A DNA stretch of 39,132 nt from an uncultured Lamprocystis sp. (GTDB taxonomy: Bacteria > Pseudomonadota > Gammaproteobacteria > Chromatiales > Chromatiaceae), in assembly GCF_903933125.1 (NCBI RefSeq), contig NZ_CAIZIZ010000501.1, positions 1 to 39,132 on the forward strand, written 5' to 3'. Positions 16,676-33,916 of this stretch are shown here, piece after piece. The position numbers and the translations under genes were made by a program. How positions within the stretch are numbered: the stretch's first letter is position 1; every line of letters starts with the position of its first letter. Below the pieces are notes generated by a model, which saw only the letters and a list, made by a program, of their open reading frames with translations, was not told where the DNA came from and made no database searches.

Positions 16676-16679
<4 letters not shown>
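16041..16679 (+). CDS. brxB: BREX protein BrxB (DUF1788)
   Basis: A protein of 212 residues of the BrxB (DUF1788) family. The family signature NTSNVPVVLLYPG is near residue 175, and YRFAILQYAPGDEF near the N-terminus also fits. BrxB is required for BREX defence and is thought to act with PglZ, PglX and BrxC, but no enzymatic activity is known. It starts within the last codons of brxA (ATGA overlap) and its own stop overlaps the brxC start, so the three are translationally coupled. Confidence 0.92.
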
Positions 16680-20320
<3,641 letters not shown>

Positions 20321-20372
20321 TCGGCTAGCACCCTTATCCAGACATACTCCAGGCTCGTATAGCGCCCCGCTG

Positions 20373-20531
20373 ATGCGCAAGCCTCGGAACTCCGACCTGG
20401 TGTGGCAAGAATGGCAAGCGTTGGCTGACGAGGTGGGCATCGATAACGCCCCAGAATGCATACGCTTCTTCTGCGCGCGCCACGGCCGGGGGCTGAAGGC
20501 GTCCAGGTCCCGAACGGCGCCTGCGGGGTGA
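20373..20531 (+). CDS. Possible 52-residue protein or gene fragment
   Basis: ATG 20373 opens MRKPRNSDLVWQEWQALADE and ends at TGA 20529. The first 40 residues look like protein, but there is no ribosome binding site in front and I recognise no family. It may be the remnant of a gene carried in with the toxin-antitoxin pair. Confidence 0.22.
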   Translation: MRKPRNSDLVWQEWQALADEVGIDNAPECIRFFCARHGRGLKASRSRTAPAG

Positions 20532-20668
20532 TCAAGGCTCTTCAGGCTGCCTGCGACCCCGTCCGTCCGCACGGGCCTCGGCGCCTTCACTCTAAGAGCA
20601 GGTGCCCCAGGAGCGTCGGCTCAGGCGCAAGGTTTTTCTTCAGTCCAACCCGGCGTATCCGCTGAGTG

Positions 20669-20683
20669 ATATACAATGTATAT
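20669..20683. promoter_or_regulatory. Palindromic operator of the toxin-antitoxin pair
   Basis: ATATAC-AAT-GTATAT is a perfect inverted repeat 35 bases upstream of the antitoxin start and overlaps a possible -10 box (TACAAT, 20672-20677). Ribbon-helix-helix antitoxins of the TacA type repress their own operon by binding such A+T-rich palindromes. The location and symmetry support this; binding is inferred. Confidence 0.6.
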
Positions 20684-20718
20684 TTCAGTCCCGCGTCCAG
20701 CCCGTAGCGAGGTCTTCC

Positions 20719-21015
20719 ATGTCGGCTCCCCAATCCACGGTTGTACCCCCTGACCACAGCACCCACGCGGTAAGCCTCCGGGTCCGGGAGGACATCCGCG
20801 ACCTGATCGACCAGGCGGCGAGAACTCAGGGTCGCTCGCGCTCGGAATTCATGATCGACGCCGCCCGGCGGGCGGCCGAGGAAGCCCTGCTCGATCGGAC
20901 CCTGGTGCGGGTCGATCGGCAGACCTACGAGCACTTTCTGGCCGTCCTGGACCAGCCGCCCGGGGGTGAAGGCTTCGAGCGGTTGATGGGCGCCCCGAGC
21001 CCGTGGAAACGCTAG
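20719..21015 (+). CDS. DUF1778 antitoxin (TacA-type, ribbon-helix-helix)
   Basis: A protein of 98 residues. HAVSLRVREDIRDLIDQAA followed by GRSRSEFMIDAARRAAEEAL is the ribbon-helix-helix DNA-binding domain typical of DUF1778 antitoxins (about residues 15-60). The C-terminal half (residues 62-98) is the flexible part that neutralises the partner acetyltransferase. ATG 20719 is chosen because the conserved domain follows; the frame is open from 20602 without conservation. Its end overlaps the toxin gene by 13 bases, as usual in such pairs. It probably represses its own promoter through the palindrome at 20669-20683. It lies between brxC and pglX, an unusual place. Confidence 0.92.
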   Translation: MSAPQSTVVPPDHSTHAVSLRVREDIRDLIDQAARTQGRSRSEFMIDAARRAAEEALLDRTLVRVDRQTYEHFLAVLDQPPGGEGFERLMGAPSPWKR

Positions 21016-21491
21016 ACCTCGCAGCCCCCGAGCCGCTGTCGGACGGGCATCGCATCGACGACTTCTGCTGCGGTATCGCGGCGCTCGACGATTGGCTGAT
21101 CCGGCGCGCCCGGAACAATCAGAAAACCGGCGCCTCGCGCACCTATGTCGTCGCCGTGGCCGGGCAGGTGGCGGGCTATTACTGCCTGGCCTCAGGTGCC
21201 CTGGCGCTTGGCGATGCGCCGGGCGGCATTCGCCGCAACCTGCCGGACCCGGTGCCGATGGCCGTCCTGGGGCGCCTGGCCGTCGATCGTTCCTGGCAGG
21301 GACAGGGACTCGGTGTCGCCCTGCTGCGTGATGCGCTCGAGCGCACCCAGGCCGCCAGCGCCATTCTCGGTATCCGCGGGCTGCTCGTGCATGCCCTGAC
21401 GCCCGCGGCCGCGGCCTTCTACGCGTATCATGGTTTTGCCGCGTCGCCGACCGATCCCGGCACCCTGGTGCTGTCGTTGAAGCGCCCATAG
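21003..21491 (+). CDS. GNAT-family toxin (TacT-type tRNA acetyltransferase)
   Basis: A protein of 162 residues. It has the features of TacT/AtaT toxins: FCCGIAALDDWLIRRA near the N-terminus, the acyl-CoA binding region VLGRLAVDRSWQGQGLGVAL (about residues 89-108, Q/R-x-x-G-x-G/A type) and the C-terminal AAAFYAYHGF with a likely catalytic tyrosine. TacT toxins acetylate the amino group of aminoacyl-tRNA and block translation; the antitoxin partner is encoded just upstream. GTG 21003 overlaps the antitoxin's end, implying coupled translation. The gene ends 82 bases before pglX. It may serve as an addiction module for the BREX operon or as an abortive response; both are inferences. Confidence 0.9.
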   Translation: METLDLAAPEPLSDGHRIDDFCCGIAALDDWLIRRARNNQKTGASRTYVVAVAGQVAGYYCLASGALALGDAPGGIRRNLPDPVPMAVLGRLAVDRSWQGQGLGVALLRDALERTQAASAILGIRGLLVHALTPAAAAFYAYHGFAASPTDPGTLVLSLKRP

Positions 21492-21573
21492 TCGCCGCCG
21501 AGTCGTCCTCCATGATCTTCCTGGAACCCCTGAGCCTGTCCCGCGTTCCGCCAAGACCCCGGAGCGCTGGCCG

Positions 21574-26085
<4,512 letters not shown>

Positions 26086-26097
<12 letters not shown>

Positions 26098-26158
26098 GTG
26101 CGGCTTTAGCCGCACGCTTGGCCGGTGCGGTTGACACCGCACCGATGCCAAAATTACG
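26086..26158. repeat. Palindromic element at the 3' end of pglX
   Basis: CGTAATTT (26086-26093) and AAATTACG (26151-26158) are perfect inverted ends of a 73-bp unit. Inside are two hairpins, GTGCGGCTTTAGCCGCAC (26098-26115) and GGTGCGGTTGACACCGCACC (26124-26143). The TAG that ends pglX (26095-26097) is part of the element. A related sequence stands at 39080-39132. Confidence 0.85.
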
Positions 26159-26160
26159 CA

Positions 26161-26259
26161 TCCCGTCCTGGGCGCGGTTTAACCGCGGTCGAGCCGGACG
26201 AGGAGGCCGGCGGGGACGACGACGAGACGGATGCCGCAGACTCGGAGGATGCATCATGA
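26161..26259 (+). pseudogene. Orphaned acidic tail in frame with pglX
   Basis: After the element, the pglX reading phase continues open to TGA 26257 and encodes RGLTAVEPDEEAGGDDDE and a further acidic stretch ending SEDAS. Its codon use is like that of a real gene. It is probably the former C-terminus of PglX, cut off by the stop codons that the element brought in (26095 and 26107). Alternatively it is the end of another lost gene that shares the phase by chance. Confidence 0.45.
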
Positions 26260-26294
26260 AGAGCATGAAGATCATTGGACGGCCGACCTGGTGA
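26256..26294 (+). other. 12-codon mini-ORF linking pglX to the ATPase gene
   Basis: ATG 26256 overlaps the TGA of the acidic tail (ATGA) and encodes MKSMKIIGRPTW before TGA 26292, seven bases upstream of the next gene. It may couple translation or be the stump of a gene start left when the ATPase cassette arrived. Confidence 0.35.
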
Positions 26295-26301
26295 CCAACT
26301 G

Positions 26302-28467
26302 ATGCAAGACGACATCAAGACGACCGACGCCAAGGGGCGCCGGGTCAGCCTCAAGAATCTCTGGCTCGACCCGAACAACTACCGGCTGATCCATGAGCCG
26401 GAATACGTCGAGGTACCCCCAGAGCAGATCCGCGACAAGACGGTTGGGCGGCGGACCTTCCGACTCCTGGCGGGCGAGCGCAATCAGAACATCCAGGACC
26501 TGATCGAGAGCTTCCGGGCCAACGGCTATCTGCCGGTAGACCAGATCCAGGTCCGCGATCTCGGCGACGGCGGCTATGTGGTCGTCGAGGGTAACCGCCG
26601 CATCGCTGCCCTGAAGCACTTGGCGCTTCAACACGATGAAAAGGGCATAGACTTGGGTCGGCTCGACCCCGAAATCTTCCGGCGTGTCCCCGTCGTCCTG
26701 TACGAGGACGCGGACGAATTGCATCATCTCAAGCTCATGGCCCTGAAGCATATCAGCGGCAATAAGAAGTGGGGGGAGTGGAATCAGGCTAAGCTGCTGC
26801 AGAAGATGGCCCGGGAATTCGGATGTAGCGAAGATAATATCGTCCGCAGTATCGGGATCTCAACCGTCGAGCTGCGACGCAGCCTGCGTGCCCTGTCGCT
26901 CGTCGAGCAATACCGTGCATCGGATTACGGCGATCAATTCTCGGAGACCAAGTTCCCGATCTTCAGAGAGACGGTACGCAATACGGCCGTCAAGAACTGG
27001 TTGGCTTGGGACGACAGCACCTACCAGGCTACCGACGTGCAGAATCGGGAGTTGTTCTTTTCCTGGCTGTCGCGTGAGCCGGTGGAGGACGCCGAAGAGG
27101 AAGGCTCGACCAGTTACGGCGACCGTTACCTGGAACCGGCGATTCAGAAGCGCGATGATATCGGTCTGCTGGGCAAGATCCTGGAAGACCCTCGGGCACT
27201 GGAAAGGCTCAGGCAGACGCGCGACCTCAATGCCGCCTATCGCGCCAGTGACCTGGTCCTTCAGGAGCGCGAGGAGTCGGCGATTCACTCGGTGTCGAGC
27301 GATATCGCGACCTTGAGTCGATTTGCGGTGCGCGGCGAGCATCTGCCCGATCTGGAGCAGGCCCTGGGTCGCCTTCAAGGGATCGTCGATCGCGCCAAGT
27401 CGAGCACCTTGGGCGGCGTCGAGCACCGACCAGTCATCCATGACCGGATCGACCGACATTTCTCGTTCATCGCTATCGACGCGTATCGTAAGCTCAAGGG
27501 CCTGCATATCGGGACCCTGTCGCGTATCAACCTGTTCGCCGGCGCCAACAACAGCGGCAAGACCACGCTGTTGGAGGCGATCTATCTGCTGTCGCGCCAG
27601 AATGATTTCGACGGCCTGGTGGAGGTCATCCGCCGCCGCGGCAAGGTGCCTAAGGACCAGATCGACCCGCAGTGGCTACTGGAACAGATGGTCGGAGAGT
27701 GCCGGGTGAGTGGCGACTTCGATGGGAACAAGACCCAGGTCTCCGCCCGCGCCTTCGAGGAGACCGACACGACGCTCGATCGCTCCCGCTATCTCGGATC
27801 GGTGGAGATTACTGCCGAATACGGTGGCCTTGCCCAAGACTCGCTCACCCGACTCTACAAGGGCCGCGACCACGAGACCCAGGCGGAGGCGATTCGCTGG
27901 CTTTGCCCGGCGGTGTACAGCAGTCCCTTCTTTCTCAACGAGCCGCACCGCTACACCGGATTTTACCATAAGAGCGTACAATCCAAGTCGCTGCCGCGGA
28001 TCTTTGAATTCATCCGCGAGCATGTGCTCCCGACCCTCAACGACATCCGCCTGGTGGACGAGCGGCAGCGCTTCCTGGTCGATGACAGCGCGTTTGACGA
28101 TCCGCTGGACCTGACGAGCTACGGCGAGGGGCTCCAGCGCATCTTCTTCATCTCGCTGATCTTCGCCTCGGCGGCCAATGGCATCGTCCTGATCGACGAG
28201 TTCGAGAATGCCATCCATACCGAATTGATCGCCCGGTTTTCCGGGTTTATCCATACCCTGGCCCAGACCTTCAATGTCCAGGTTTTTCTCACCAGCCACA
28301 GCAAGGAGTGCATCGACGCCTTCGTGAGCCAAGTCGAGCATCCCGAAGATTTTTCGTTTCACGCGCTGGTGCAGAAGGAAGAAGGCATCGTCGCCAGAGA
28401 ATTCGCCGGCCCTGAGTTCGCCCGCTTGCTCGATATCGGAGATGTCGATCTGAGGAGGGCACGATGA
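26302..28467 (+). CDS. ParB-like domain fused to an OLD/ABC-type ATPase
   Basis: A protein of 721 residues. The N-terminal 110 residues are a ParB/sulfiredoxin-type domain with VVVEGNRRIAALK (E96-G97-N98-R99-R100) at the nucleotide-binding site. Residues about 140-190 (AKLLQKMAREFGCSEDNIVR) resemble the ParB helix-turn-helix. From about 390 it is an ABC-type ATPase like OLD nucleases: Walker A GANNSGKTT (414-422), signature SYGEG (606-610), Walker B VLIDEFEN (D632, E633) and the switch histidine in TSHS (H666). No TOPRIM domain is present at its C-terminus; instead the next gene supplies one. ATG 26302 is chosen because of the weak GGTGA seven bases upstream; an upstream TTG 26275 is less likely. 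It overlaps the following gene (ATGA). Its position inside a BREX operon, between pglX and pglZ, is not part of any type I know. Confidence 0.85.
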   Translation: MQDDIKTTDAKGRRVSLKNLWLDPNNYRLIHEPEYVEVPPEQIRDKTVGRRTFRLLAGERNQNIQDLIESFRANGYLPVDQIQVRDLGDGGYVVVEGNRRIAALKHLALQHDEKGIDLGRLDPEIFRRVPVVLYEDADELHHLKLMALKHISGNKKWGEWNQAKLLQKMAREFGCSEDNIVRSIGISTVELRRSLRALSLVEQYRASDYGDQFSETKFPIFRETVRNTAVKNWLAWDDSTYQATDVQNRELFFSWLSREPVEDAEEEGSTSYGDRYLEPAIQKRDDIGLLGKILEDPRALERLRQTRDLNAAYRASDLVLQEREESAIHSVSSDIATLSRFAVRGEHLPDLEQALGRLQGIVDRAKSSTLGGVEHRPVIHDRIDRHFSFIAIDAYRKLKGLHIGTLSRINLFAGANNSGKTTLLEAIYLLSRQNDFDGLVEVIRRRGKVPKDQIDPQWLLEQMVGECRVSGDFDGNKTQVSARAFEETDTTLDRSRYLGSVEITAEYGGLAQDSLTRLYKGRDHETQAEAIRWLCPAVYSSPFFLNEPHRYTGFYHKSVQSKSLPRIFEFIREHVLPTLNDIRLVDERQRFLVDDSAFDDPLDLTSYGEGLQRIFFISLIFASAANGIVLIDEFENAIHTELIARFSGFIHTLAQTFNVQVFLTSHSKECIDAFVSQVEHPEDFSFHALVQKEEGIVAREFAGPEFARLLDIGDVDLRRAR

Positions 28468-29348
28468 CCAAGGAGGTCACGGCGCTGCTGGCGTTCTGCG
28501 AGGGTGCGCACGAGGTCGCCTTCTTGCAGCGTCTGCTGAAGGCGCGGTTCGAGTTTGAGAAGGTCGTCTGGCGGTTTAGCGAGTTTCCGTCACCGTTCAA
28601 CAGCCTGTTCAAGAGAAATGTCGAACGTCACGCGGCCCAGGATCTCAGCCTGGATATGGCGCATAAGTTCTATCTCCCGGACAAGGTGCTGAGACGGGGC
28701 GACAACCTGGCGCTATTGTTCAACTCCGGCGGAAAGACCGCGGGCAAGCTCGCACAGGTCGGCGGCTTCCTGGCGGATTTTCTCGATCTTCATGAGCGGG
28801 CAAGTACCTTCCCGAACGATGCGCCCTTGGTCGTCGGCCGGGTACGTGTCCTGTTCCTTCACGATGCGGATGGCGATGGAGCCGATCGGGTGCGTGCCAG
28901 CGTGAAGCAGACTTTCGCGACTATTGGGGAACGCCGGCGCCCTTGGTTCACTGAGGACTGGACACTCGATGCTGCCAATCCTAACGCTGCGACCGCGTTG
29001 GACATCGCTTCCTATGTTTGGGCTGACGCCCAAGGTGTAGGAACTCTGGAAGATCACCTGATGCCGGTCTTGCGGGCCTGCGACCCGCAGCGGTGCAGCA
29101 AGGCGGAGTGCTGTGTCGATGAACTCTTCAGTTGGGGCGGCGGGAATCGGGACCCCATTGCGGAGCGGGCGCGGAGGCACAAAGCGATCATCACGCTTCT
29201 GGGGCAGAGAGAGAAACCTGGCTCTTCCCAAAACGTCATTATCGACCAAGCGTCCGTGCTCGATCCCGCGGCGCTGCTTGCCCATGAGGGCGTCGCTTCA
29301 TTTACGCGCTTCCTTGAGGCTTTTCTCGACATGGGACAGCCGGTGTGA
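28464..29348 (+). CDS. TOPRIM-like protein, partner of the ParB-ATPase
   Basis: A protein of 294 residues. ALLAFCEGAHEVAFLQRLL puts a glutamate (E13) after the first strand, and VRVLFLHDADGDG puts D134, D136 and D138 after a later one, the E...DxD pattern of TOPRIM metal sites as in DUF3226/DUF4435/OLD-type nucleases. GTLEDHLMPVL and the C-terminal DQASVLDPAALL also fit such families. TOPRIM proteins of this kind are usually nucleases activated by an ATPase partner, as AriB is by AriA in PARIS. It overlaps the ATPase gene by four bases at its start, and its stop overlaps the pglZ start (TGATG), so it is bound into the BREX operon. The family is assigned by motif only. Confidence 0.7.
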   Translation: MTKEVTALLAFCEGAHEVAFLQRLLKARFEFEKVVWRFSEFPSPFNSLFKRNVERHAAQDLSLDMAHKFYLPDKVLRRGDNLALLFNSGGKTAGKLAQVGGFLADFLDLHERASTFPNDAPLVVGRVRVLFLHDADGDGADRVRASVKQTFATIGERRRPWFTEDWTLDAANPNAATALDIASYVWADAQGVGTLEDHLMPVLRACDPQRCSKAECCVDELFSWGGGNRDPIAERARRHKAIITLLGQREKPGSSQNVIIDQASVLDPAALLAHEGVASFTRFLEAFLDMGQPV

Positions 29349-32218
29349 TGATCGAGGCCCAGGATTACTTACTGGGACCGGTCTCCCAAATGCTGGAGGC
29401 GGAGCTGCGGGCCGGGGTGCGCAAGCACGGGGTCCTGGTCTGGCTGGACCTGGACGACCACTATTCGGGGTTTGTGGATGCGTTGATCCGCTTGCGTGCC
29501 CAGCTGGGCTTACCCTATTTGGTCTGTGCCTGGCGGGGGAGTTTTCTCGAACTCCTGCTGACCCTGGAACCGGAGGCGGGAGGCACGCAGAAGACGCCGC
29601 TCCTGATCCACCTGCCCGGATTCACGCAGGACACGGTGCGCGGTACGCCGCTCCTGGAGTTGTACGAGGCCGGCGTGCGTTTCCGCAAGGCGCTGGACAC
29701 CCTGGTCACCGAGGCGGCCGTCGGCCGGGTTCCCCAGGGGCAGGTGGCGGCCTTTCTGAGCCACGCCGACCTCACGCTGGCGGGTGCGGATGCCTGGCTC
29801 ACCGCAACCCTGAATGCCCGTTCGGGGGAGCTGGCCGACACCCTGCGGAATCTGCCCCTGACGGCCCTGATGGACGACCTCTTCGCGGCCGGTGCGGTGG
29901 CGGATCGGCTGGACGCGCCGGGCAACGAGGCCGTGCTGTGGGAACACGTGCAGGCGGCCACCGGCATGCCCGCCGACTGGCGGGACACCTTCGCCCCGGT
30001 CGCTGTTGCCAAGTCCGCCCAGGTGACCTTCGTCTCCGCCGGCTGGGCACTGTGCGTGGAGTATGTCCATGACCTCAGCCGGGCGCCGACTGATCCGCGC
30101 CTCCAACCCGCCATCGGCCTGCCGGCGCCCCTGGTGGAGGCCTGCCGCACGCTCTGCGCGCATCTGCGCGCCCACCATCCCGCGTTCTATCTCGGTGTCT
30201 CGGAGGACACGGCGGGCTGGCTCGGCGATGAGGCCGAGCAGGCGCGCGCGCAGGACCTGGGCCGGACCGATACCTTCCGTTTCGAGGAAGAGACGATCCT
30301 CGCGGCGGCATTGACCGCCTTGGGCGCGGACCGCTGGGCAGCCGTGCTCGCCTGGGCCGGGCCCAGGGTGGAGGGGGACAGCTTCTGGCTGCAACGGGAA
30401 CCGGCCCGGATCTCCGCCTGGAAGCTGGTGGAGGCCGCGGCGCGTCTGGGCGCGGCCATCGAAGCGGCGGGGCCGACCCTGCAACCCGCCGCCGACCTGG
30501 CGGCGGCGGTCGAACGCTACCGGCAGACGGGATTCAAAGTCGACCAAGCCCACCGGCACCTGGAGCAGCGGCGCATCGCCCTGCTCTATCCCCAGGTCCC
30601 GGAGTTCGAGGCCCTGCGCACCCGGCTGGATCGGGTCACCGGACTGTGGCACGACTGGGCCGAGGTCTGGGCCCTGGACTTCAATGCGCTCTGTCTCGTC
30701 TCGGGTTTCCTGCCTGAGCCCCGGCTGCAGCAGCGCACCCTGTTCCGGGAGGTCGTTGAGCCGCTGGTGGCCGCCAACGGGCCGACCGCACTCTTTCTGA
30801 TCGACGCCCTGCGCTACGAGATGGGCGAAGAGCTGTTTCGCCTACTCGGCGAGACCCCGCTGACCCGGAGCCGACTCGATGCCCGACTCGCTGAGCTGCC
30901 GACCGTGACCGCGGTGGGCATGAATGCACTGGCCCCGGTGGCACAACACGCGCGGCTCAAGCCGGTGATGACGGACGCCGAGATCCGCGGGTTCCTCACG
31001 GGCGAGTTCGCGGTTTGCGGGCCGGAGGAGCGCAAGCGTGCGATGCACGGCAAGGTCGGCGGGGCCACGGCCCCCTGGCTGACGCTGGATGAGGTGCTGA
31101 CGCGTGGCGAGAGCAGCTTGAAACAGGCTGTAGCGCGGGCGCGGCTGGTGGTGGTGTCGAGCCTGGAGATCGACGAGGCGGGCGAGAACGGGGTCGGCCC
31201 CGCCTTCTTCGACCATGCCATCCAACGCCTGCGCGCCGCCTGGCGGCTGCTCCGGGATGCCGGCGTGCGCCGCTTCGTCATTACGGCCGATCACGGCTTC
31301 CTGTTGGTGGATGCTGCGAGCGGGTCCGTCCAAAGTCATGGCCGGAAGGTCGATCCCAATCGCCGGCATGTCCTGTCCCCCCACGCGGCGAACCACCAGG
31401 GCGAGGTCCGCGTCCCCCTCACCGCACTGGGGTACGAGGGCACCGATCTGCACCTGATGATGCCCCAGGGCACGGCCCTGTTCGACACGGGCCGGCGGCG
31501 GCGGGGCTTCGTGCATGGTGGGAACAGCCTGCAGGAGCGGGTGATTCCGGTCCTGATTCTGGAGCACCGGTCCGCCGCCGGGGTCGACACCATGCAGTAC
31601 GGGATCGAGGCGCGGGCACTGGAGGCAGTGGCCGGGATGCATTGCATTGAGGTCCAGGTGGTTTCCCGAAGCCAGGGGGCACTGGACTTCGGCGGGGCGA
31701 CCGAGGTGGAACTGGCCCTGCGGGTACCCGAGACGACGGCGGTACAGGTGGATCTGTGCCAGGTCCGGGGCGGGGGGAGACTGGCCGGCGGCGGGCTCCA
31801 GGCGACGGTGGGGCAGCCGTTGGAGCTATTCTTCCGGCTGACCGGCGCGGACGATGCGCGGGTCCTGGTGGAACTGGTCCACCCGACCGCGGAGGCCAAG
31901 GTCACGCCCTGTACGGTCGAGGGCCGATTTGCCGTGGTGCCGTCGCGATCCGCACCGGCGGGGGAACGTACGAACAGCGATGAAGCGGGGACGGATTGGC
32001 TCACGCGCATTGCCGACGCGACGGTCCGGCAGGTGTTCGCCCATCTCGCCGCCCATGGTGCCGTGACCGAGTCCGAGGTCGCGACCCTGCTCGGCGGACA
32101 GCGGGCGGCGCGGCGCTTCGCTCTGCGCTTCGAGGAGCACGCCCGCAACGCCCCCTTCGGTGTCCGCATCGATGTCGTCGCCGGGGTGAAGCGCTACGTC
32201 AAAGACAGGGACGATTAA
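29348..32218 (+). CDS. pglZ: BREX alkaline phosphatase-superfamily protein PglZ
   Basis: A protein of 956 residues. The PglZ domain (alkaline phosphatase superfamily) spans about residues 470-720: ALFLIDALRYEMGEEL with D486 as metal ligand and FVITADHGF with D648-H649 as the second metal site. PglZ is the core BREX/Pgl component and is present in nearly every type; related proteins have metal-dependent nuclease or phosphodiesterase activity. The N-terminal 450 residues are helical and of unknown function. I chose ATG 29348, which overlaps the TOPRIM gene stop codon; GTG 29345 directly before it is also possible. The hexanucleotide repeat run begins within four bases of its stop codon. Confidence 0.95.
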   Translation: MIEAQDYLLGPVSQMLEAELRAGVRKHGVLVWLDLDDHYSGFVDALIRLRAQLGLPYLVCAWRGSFLELLLTLEPEAGGTQKTPLLIHLPGFTQDTVRGTPLLELYEAGVRFRKALDTLVTEAAVGRVPQGQVAAFLSHADLTLAGADAWLTATLNARSGELADTLRNLPLTALMDDLFAAGAVADRLDAPGNEAVLWEHVQAATGMPADWRDTFAPVAVAKSAQVTFVSAGWALCVEYVHDLSRAPTDPRLQPAIGLPAPLVEACRTLCAHLRAHHPAFYLGVSEDTAGWLGDEAEQARAQDLGRTDTFRFEEETILAAALTALGADRWAAVLAWAGPRVEGDSFWLQREPARISAWKLVEAAARLGAAIEAAGPTLQPAADLAAAVERYRQTGFKVDQAHRHLEQRRIALLYPQVPEFEALRTRLDRVTGLWHDWAEVWALDFNALCLVSGFLPEPRLQQRTLFREVVEPLVAANGPTALFLIDALRYEMGEELFRLLGETPLTRSRLDARLAELPTVTAVGMNALAPVAQHARLKPVMTDAEIRGFLTGEFAVCGPEERKRAMHGKVGGATAPWLTLDEVLTRGESSLKQAVARARLVVVSSLEIDEAGENGVGPAFFDHAIQRLRAAWRLLRDAGVRRFVITADHGFLLVDAASGSVQSHGRKVDPNRRHVLSPHAANHQGEVRVPLTALGYEGTDLHLMMPQGTALFDTGRRRRGFVHGGNSLQERVIPVLILEHRSAAGVDTMQYGIEARALEAVAGMHCIEVQVVSRSQGALDFGGATEVELALRVPETTAVQVDLCQVRGGGRLAGGGLQATVGQPLELFFRLTGADDARVLVELVHPTAEAKVTPCTVEGRFAVVPSRSAPAGERTNSDEAGTDWLTRIADATVRQVFAHLAAHGAVTESEVATLLGGQRAARRFALRFEEHARNAPFGVRIDVVAGVKRYVKDRDD

Positions 32219-32221
32219 AAT

Positions 32222-32261
<40 letters not shown>

Positions 32262-32303
32262 AATCGGATTCGGATAAGCGATCCCGGAAGATAAATGTCC
32301 CTC

Positions 32304-32390
32304 GTGGGAGCGGCGTCCCGCCGCGATGCGGTACCGCGGTGTCCTTAGGGCTACGCGCCCGGCCCCGTCGCGGCGGGACGCCGCTCCCAC
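32304..32390. repeat. 87-bp palindromic element (GTGGGAGCGGCG type)
   Basis: Perfect 23-bp inverted ends (32304-32326 and 32368-32390), beginning GTGGGAGCGGCGTCCC, enclose about 40 bases with a small hairpin (GCGGTACCGC). It can fold into a very stable stem. It stands between the two hexamer runs, in the gap between pglZ and brxD. Confidence 0.9.
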
Positions 32391-32487
32391 AGGGTCGTTG
32401 CGCGACTTTCACGGTAGAGCCTCGACCTCCGGTTTTGTTGCCGCCGGAACGATGATCAAAGCCCTCCCGGGGATAATCAACCGAACT

Positions 32488-32528
32488 CGATTACGACAAC
32501 GACAACGGCGACAACGGCGACAACGGCG
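32488..32528. repeat. Inverse hexanucleotide repeat (CAACGA/CAACGG)
   Basis: CGATTACGACAACGACAACG followed by GCGACAACG units. It is the reverse-complement counterpart of 32222-32270, including the ATTACGA edge, so the two runs bracket about 220 bases as imperfect inverted repeats. Confidence 0.85.
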
Positions 32529-32593
32529 CTCCCTAACGGACTTGTTTCACGTATTGGTGAATGGTTCCTTAACTGATCTGTGATTCGTGACCT

Positions 32594-33912
<1,319 letters not shown>

Positions 33913-33916
<4 letters not shown>

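Larger units (their letters stand above)
20321..20718. other. Gap after brxC holding a toxin-antitoxin control region
   Basis: About 400 bases between brxC and the antitoxin gene. The right part carries the palindromic operator (20669-20683) in an A+T-rich patch. The left part has only a 52-codon frame (20373-20531). No transposase or terminator was seen. The length of this spacer, in an operon otherwise joined by overlaps, marks this as an insertion. Confidence 0.5.

Noticed and set aside
26302-28467. A chromosome-partitioning ParB protein
   Set aside because: The ParB-like part is only the N-terminal portion; the C-terminal half is an ABC-type ATPase, and no ParA or parS-like site is nearby.
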